A stretch of DNA of 35,365 nt, from the NCBI GenBank assembly GCA_030038255.1, contig JASHPH010000238.1, positions 1-35,365 of the forward strand, written 5' to 3'. The number at the start of each line of letters is the position of its first letter. Within the stretch, counting starts at the first letter, position 1. Both the position numbers and the translations under genes were made by a program. The DNA is from Candidatus Sulfotelmatobacter sp. GTDB lineage: Bacteria; Acidobacteriota; Terriglobia; Terriglobales; Acidobacteriaceae. Positions 32,245 to 35,365 of this stretch are shown here, in pieces. The notes under the pieces were generated by a model. That model did not search any database, had not been told where the DNA came from, and was given only the letters and a program-made list of their open reading frames with translations.

Positions 32245-35097
32245 ATGCGGACTTCTTGCGAAAAGTCGCTTCACGCGGCTTTTGTAGCGGTTTTCTGTTT
32301 TGCTATTGCAGTTTACGCTGCTGCCCAATCAGCAGGTACTTCAGGGTCAATCACCGGAACGGTTGTGGATTCGACAGGAGCGGTGGTCAGAAATGCGATA
32401 GTCGAGATTCATAACATCGTCAGCGGATACGATCTAAGCACGAAAACCGATAGCAACGGTACATTCAGTCTGACGAATGTCCCGTTCAATCCTTACCACC
32501 TGACGGTGACGGCTGCGGGATTTGCCACTGCCGTCCAGGATGTGGAAATTCGCTCGGTGGTTCCTGCGAGCGTCAAGATCACACTTCAGGTGACCGGATC
32601 CCGAGAGACAGTTACGGTCGAAGCGAATGCGACTGACCTAATCGAAAACGATCCGACATTCCACTCGGATATCGACAAGAACCTTTTCGATAAACTCCCT
32701 CTGGAAAGTCAATCTTCATCCCTCAGTTCGCTCGTCACCTTATCGACGCCGGGCATCGCTGCGGATTCGAACGGCCTTTTCCACGGCATCGGCGATCACG
32801 CGGAAAATTCCTTCTCCGTCGACGGCCAACCCATTACGGACCAGCAAAGCAAGGTCTTCTCGAATCAACTTCCGGTGGATTCAATTCAGTCGATGGAAGT
32901 GATTTCTGGAGCGCCTCCCGCGGAATACGGTGGCAAAACCAGCGTTGTCATCGTGGCGACAACCCGCTCGGGACAGGGAGTGACGACACCTCACGGCAGC
33001 GTGAGTGCTTCTTATGGCACCTTTGGAACTTCCAATGTCGCGGCTGATCTCGCGTACGGTGGCAAGAACTGGGGCAACTTCATCTCGGTAGGCGGCTTGA
33101 ATACCGGCCGCTTTCTCGATCCTCCGGAATTCGTGGTCTTCCACGACAAGGGCAACGAAGAAAACCTCTTCGACCGTGTGGACTATCAACTTTCCTCTGT
33201 CGACTCAATTCATCTGGACTTGGGTTATAGCCGGAGCTGGTTCCAAACGCCGAACAACCTAGATGCTGAAAACGCAACGGCCTGGAGCGGACTGTTCGGG
33301 CTCGAACCGCAAATGGCTCTGAACGGAATTGGTCCGAACGGAAATGTCGTTGGCCCCACAGATCAACGCTCCAAGATCGGCACCTTCAACATTGCTCCGT
33401 CGTGGACGCATGTCCTGACTGCCCACTCCGTATTTACCTTGGGCGCATTTGTGCGTCGCGACGACTACAACTACTACCCGAGCAATAATCCCTTTGCCGA
33501 TCTCGGTCCACCCAGCCTGCAACGGCAGTCCGTCGGTCAGAATCGGACCCTCACTAATGCCGGGCTTCGCTCCGATCTGTCCTATGTCAAGGGCATTCAC
33601 CAGATCAAAGCGGGCATCACCTACGAACAAACGTTTCTGAATGAGGATGACACTCTCGGCATCGTCGATCCAACCTTCAATGCGCCCTGCATCGCTGCCG
33701 TGGCAACGAGTGCGGTGAACCCGTTCCCCTTTGTTGCCGCGCCTGGACTCACTTCCGCCGATTGTCCCGGCAACACAGGCGCTTTGCAGCAAAACAACGC
33801 CTCGAACCCGAACGCGCCGGGCTCCGCTTTTTATCCTTATTACGACCCGATCCTGGCTCCTTACGATTTGACGCGTGGCGGAAGCTTGTACACATTCAAC
33901 GGCCACACCGACGTGAAAGAACTCGCGTTGTACGTTCGTGACAACATCACAAAGGGGAACTGGTCTCTTAACCTCGGCTTGCGCGGTGATGTCTACAACG
34001 GGATCACCAGCGCTTCGCAGGCCGAACCGCGTCTCGGGATTGCGTACAACGTCAAAAAGACCAATACCATCCTTCGCGTTTCCTATGCCCGAACCCTGGA
34101 GTCTCCGTTCAATGAGAATCTGGTGCTTTCGAGCATTGGTTGCGCGAACGCGGTCCTGAATCCGCTCCTGCTGTGTTCTTCGACGGCAACGAACCCGCTG
34201 AGTCCAGGCTTTCGCAATGAGTTCCATGCCGGTCTTGAGCAGGCATTTGGTCGATACTTGGTGTTTTCCGGGGAATGGATTTCGAAGTACACGCACAATG
34301 GCTACGATTTCAGCGTGCTCGGCAACACTCCGATCACGTTTCCCATTGAGTGGCACAACTCGAAGATTCCCGGATACGCGGGCCGTGTGAGCGTCCCGAA
34401 CTTTCACGGTTTCTCCGCGCTCATGGTCTTCTCCAGCGTCGCTGCCCGCTTCTTCACTCCCCAGATCGGCGGTGCTGGCGCGACACCGGCTGCTGTGGGA
34501 CCCTTCCGTATCGACCACGATGAACATTTCAATCAAACAACCCACTTTCAATACCAGTTTTGGAAGGAGGGTCCATGGCTGGGATTCAACTGGCGGTACG
34601 ACAGCGGACTTGTAGCGGGCGCCACGCCTTGCTTCGGGATAAATCCGTCCAATGATTGTCCAGGAACAATCCCCGCTGTCGGCGTACCGGGTGGGGGCTA
34701 CATCAGCACGGTTGCGTCCAACGTGGAAAGCATTCCCTTATCTGCCGATCAAGAATCTGAGGCTGGGTTTTTCTGCAACGGGGTGCGCGCAACGCCGACG
34801 GCACCGCTGCCTTACAATTGCCCGGCCGCACAATGGGGATCGAATCTCATTCAGGTGCCGGCGCCCAACACAGAAGATGATGACCTCCACCCACCCCGCA
34901 TTGCCTCGCGCAACCTGTTCGATCTGGCGGTAGGAGATGACAATCTGTTCAAAGGGGAGCACTACAAGTGGAGCCTCACTCTGACCGCCATCAACGTGAC
35001 CAACAAGTTCGCGTTGTACAACTTCCTCTCAACGTTTAGCGGCACGCACTACGTGACCCCGCGAACGTTGACCGCCCAACTAGGTTTCCACTTCTAA
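32245..35097 (+). CDS. TonB-dependent receptor with carboxypeptidase-regulatory-like domain
   Basis: A 950-residue outer-membrane protein. Signal peptide (FVAVFCFAIAVYAAAQ), then a CarboxypepD_reg-like beta sandwich (SGSITGTVVDSTGAVVRNA through about 115), a plug domain (FSVDGQPITDQQ, SIQSMEVISGAPPAEYGG) and a long beta barrel ending in aromatic TAQLGFHF, the usual outer-membrane C-terminus. This Oar-like architecture is strongly expanded in Acidobacteria. The ligand is unknown; peptides or glycans are typical guesses. The start is the ATG at 32245 with GGGAGGA four bases upstream, whereas longer frames lack the signal peptide at the N-terminus. A terminator follows 16 bases after the stop. 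Confidence 0.95.
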   Translation: MRTSCEKSLHAAFVAVFCFAIAVYAAAQSAGTSGSITGTVVDSTGAVVRNAIVEIHNIVSGYDLSTKTDSNGTFSLTNVPFNPYHLTVTAAGFATAVQDVEIRSVVPASVKITLQVTGSRETVTVEANATDLIENDPTFHSDIDKNLFDKLPLESQSSSLSSLVTLSTPGIAADSNGLFHGIGDHAENSFSVDGQPITDQQSKVFSNQLPVDSIQSMEVISGAPPAEYGGKTSVVIVATTRSGQGVTTPHGSVSASYGTFGTSNVAADLAYGGKNWGNFISVGGLNTGRFLDPPEFVVFHDKGNEENLFDRVDYQLSSVDSIHLDLGYSRSWFQTPNNLDAENATAWSGLFGLEPQMALNGIGPNGNVVGPTDQRSKIGTFNIAPSWTHVLTAHSVFTLGAFVRRDDYNYYPSNNPFADLGPPSLQRQSVGQNRTLTNAGLRSDLSYVKGIHQIKAGITYEQTFLNEDDTLGIVDPTFNAPCIAAVATSAVNPFPFVAAPGLTSADCPGNTGALQQNNASNPNAPGSAFYPYYDPILAPYDLTRGGSLYTFNGHTDVKELALYVRDNITKGNWSLNLGLRGDVYNGITSASQAEPRLGIAYNVKKTNTILRVSYARTLESPFNENLVLSSIGCANAVLNPLLLCSSTATNPLSPGFRNEFHAGLEQAFGRYLVFSGEWISKYTHNGYDFSVLGNTPITFPIEWHNSKIPGYAGRVSVPNFHGFSALMVFSSVAARFFTPQIGGAGATPAAVGPFRIDHDEHFNQTTHFQYQFWKEGPWLGFNWRYDSGLVAGATPCFGINPSNDCPGTIPAVGVPGGGYISTVASNVESIPLSADQESEAGFFCNGVRATPTAPLPYNCPAAQWGSNLIQVPAPNTEDDDLHPPRIASRNLFDLAVGDDNLFKGEHYKWSLTLTAINVTNKFALYNFLSTFSGTHYVTPRTLTAQLGFHF

Positions 35098-35113
35098 CTC
35101 ATCGACTGAATAG

Positions 35114-35141
35114 AGGGCCCGCGAAGACGGGCCCTGTTTTT
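35114..35141 (+). terminator. Rho-independent terminator of the TonB receptor gene
   Basis: AGGGCCCG (35114-35121) and CGGGCCCT (35128-35135) form a perfect 8-bp stem over a 6-base loop, followed by GTTTTT. It lies directly after the receptor stop codon. Confidence 0.88.
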
Positions 35142-35183
35142 CAGTCAAGTCATAGTTCGTCGTGATCGGGGTCTGCAAAGAGG

Positions 35184-35205
35184 CCAACGCCGTGGGAGGC
35201 GTTGG
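35184..35205 (+). repeat. Perfect 8-bp hairpin in the leader of the last gene
   Basis: CCAACGCC (35184-35191) pairs with GGCGTTGG (35198-35205) over a 6-base loop. No T-run follows. It is 32 bases before the start of the next gene and so would lie in its leader or promoter region. Confidence 0.4.
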
Positions 35206-35237
35206 GTCACACTCCTCCATTTTGTGGGGTGAGCACG

Positions 35238-35365
35238 ATGAGGACATACTCGCTTGGAAGAGGAAGAAAGAAGGCTGTCAAGAAATTTACGACCCGTCAG
35301 GGCCTGCGGATGACGGTGATGGTCGGTGCTGCGATGCTTGGAATGCTGATGCTTTGGCTGATCGG
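35238..35365 (+). CDS. Partial gene, membrane-anchored protein (cut by window end)
   Basis: An open frame from the ATG at 35238 with GGGGTGAG upstream. It encodes a basic N-terminus (RTYSLGRGRKKAVKKF) and then a methionine-rich hydrophobic helix (MTVMVGAAMLGMLMLWLI). The C-terminal part is outside the window, so the family cannot be named. Confidence 0.6.
   Translation, partial: MRTYSLGRGRKKAVKKFTTRQGLRMTVMVGAAMLGMLMLWLI

Noticed and set aside
33259-34551. A 430-codon open frame on the minus strand
   Set aside because: Antisense to the TonB-dependent receptor barrel; no domain, no ribosome site, and the sense strand has clear family motifs.
35160-35210. Possible c-di-GMP (GEMM-I) riboswitch, prompted by GCAAAGAGGCC next to a hairpin
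   Set aside because: The first conserved stem and its GNRA-type loop are missing and the spacing does not fit; only an isolated hairpin is supported.
1-35365. CRISPR arrays, tRNA or rRNA genes, phage genes, toxin-antitoxin pairs
   Set aside because: No regularly spaced repeats, cloverleaf-type sequences, rRNA-like stretches or recognisable phage or toxin families were seen by eye; a covariance-model scan would be the decisive test for small RNAs.

Overview
The window looks like a chromosomal segment from an Acidobacteriota (Terriglobia-like) bacterium. Reasons: a TonB-dependent receptor with an N-terminal carboxypeptidase-regulatory-like domain, a tripartite RND pump whose proton-relay motif is of an unusual type, many hybrid histidine kinases, and moderately GC-rich DNA with strong -G/A-GG ribosome sites. 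This is inferred from protein style, not from a marker gene.

Layout. (1) 22-7576, signalling: a membrane hybrid histidine kinase, a receiver-PilZ regulator and a sigma-54 activator (NtrC type) on the minus strand, divergent from a second, soluble hybrid kinase with receivers at both ends. A perfect inverted repeat and a dispensable-looking 0.7 kb spacer lie between the two kinases. (2) 7577-10250, an eroded accessory patch: a mini-protein that resembles only the phospho-acceptor helix of a histidine kinase (with a CRP-type palindrome upstream), a 5'-truncated IS3-type transposase, a truncated family protein followed by a strong terminator, and the last ~40 residues of a chitobiase-like repeat protein. 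(3) 10255-12311, a DegT/DnrJ-type sugar aminotransferase facing a secreted FecR-like protein whose best start is GTG. (4) 12428-20256, a long minus-strand catabolic run: YjbQ-family protein, histidine ammonia-lyase, hotdog thioesterase, LiuC-like methylglutaconyl-CoA hydratase, HMG-CoA lyase, acyl-CoA carboxylase beta subunit, an odd crotonase-fold protein, a stand-alone B12-binding mutase subunit, and an AlkA-like DNA glycosylase. Leucine degradation (methylcrotonyl-CoA to HMG-CoA to acetoacetate) is the best reading, but the biotin subunit and acyl-CoA dehydrogenase are absent here. Two dyad-symmetric intergenic repeats sit in this run. (5) 20341-23704: exported RidA-like protein, ChrA chromate transporter, DoxX protein, Tat-exported sugar-isomerase-like TIM barrel, and a 65-residue membrane protein. 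(6) 23780-30737: TolC-family channel, RND permease and adaptor in one operon, with an RraA-like protein upstream. (7) 30874-35365: small membrane proteins, a broken secreted-protein gene, the TonB-dependent receptor with its terminator, and the start of another gene cut by the window edge.

No tRNA, rRNA, CRISPR array or complete mobile element was seen. The most interesting items are the stand-alone kinase-helix mini-protein with its CRP-like site, the kinase/PilZ/sigma-54 regulator locus, the crotonase lacking both catalytic glutamates, and the catabolic cluster made of subunits without their partners.
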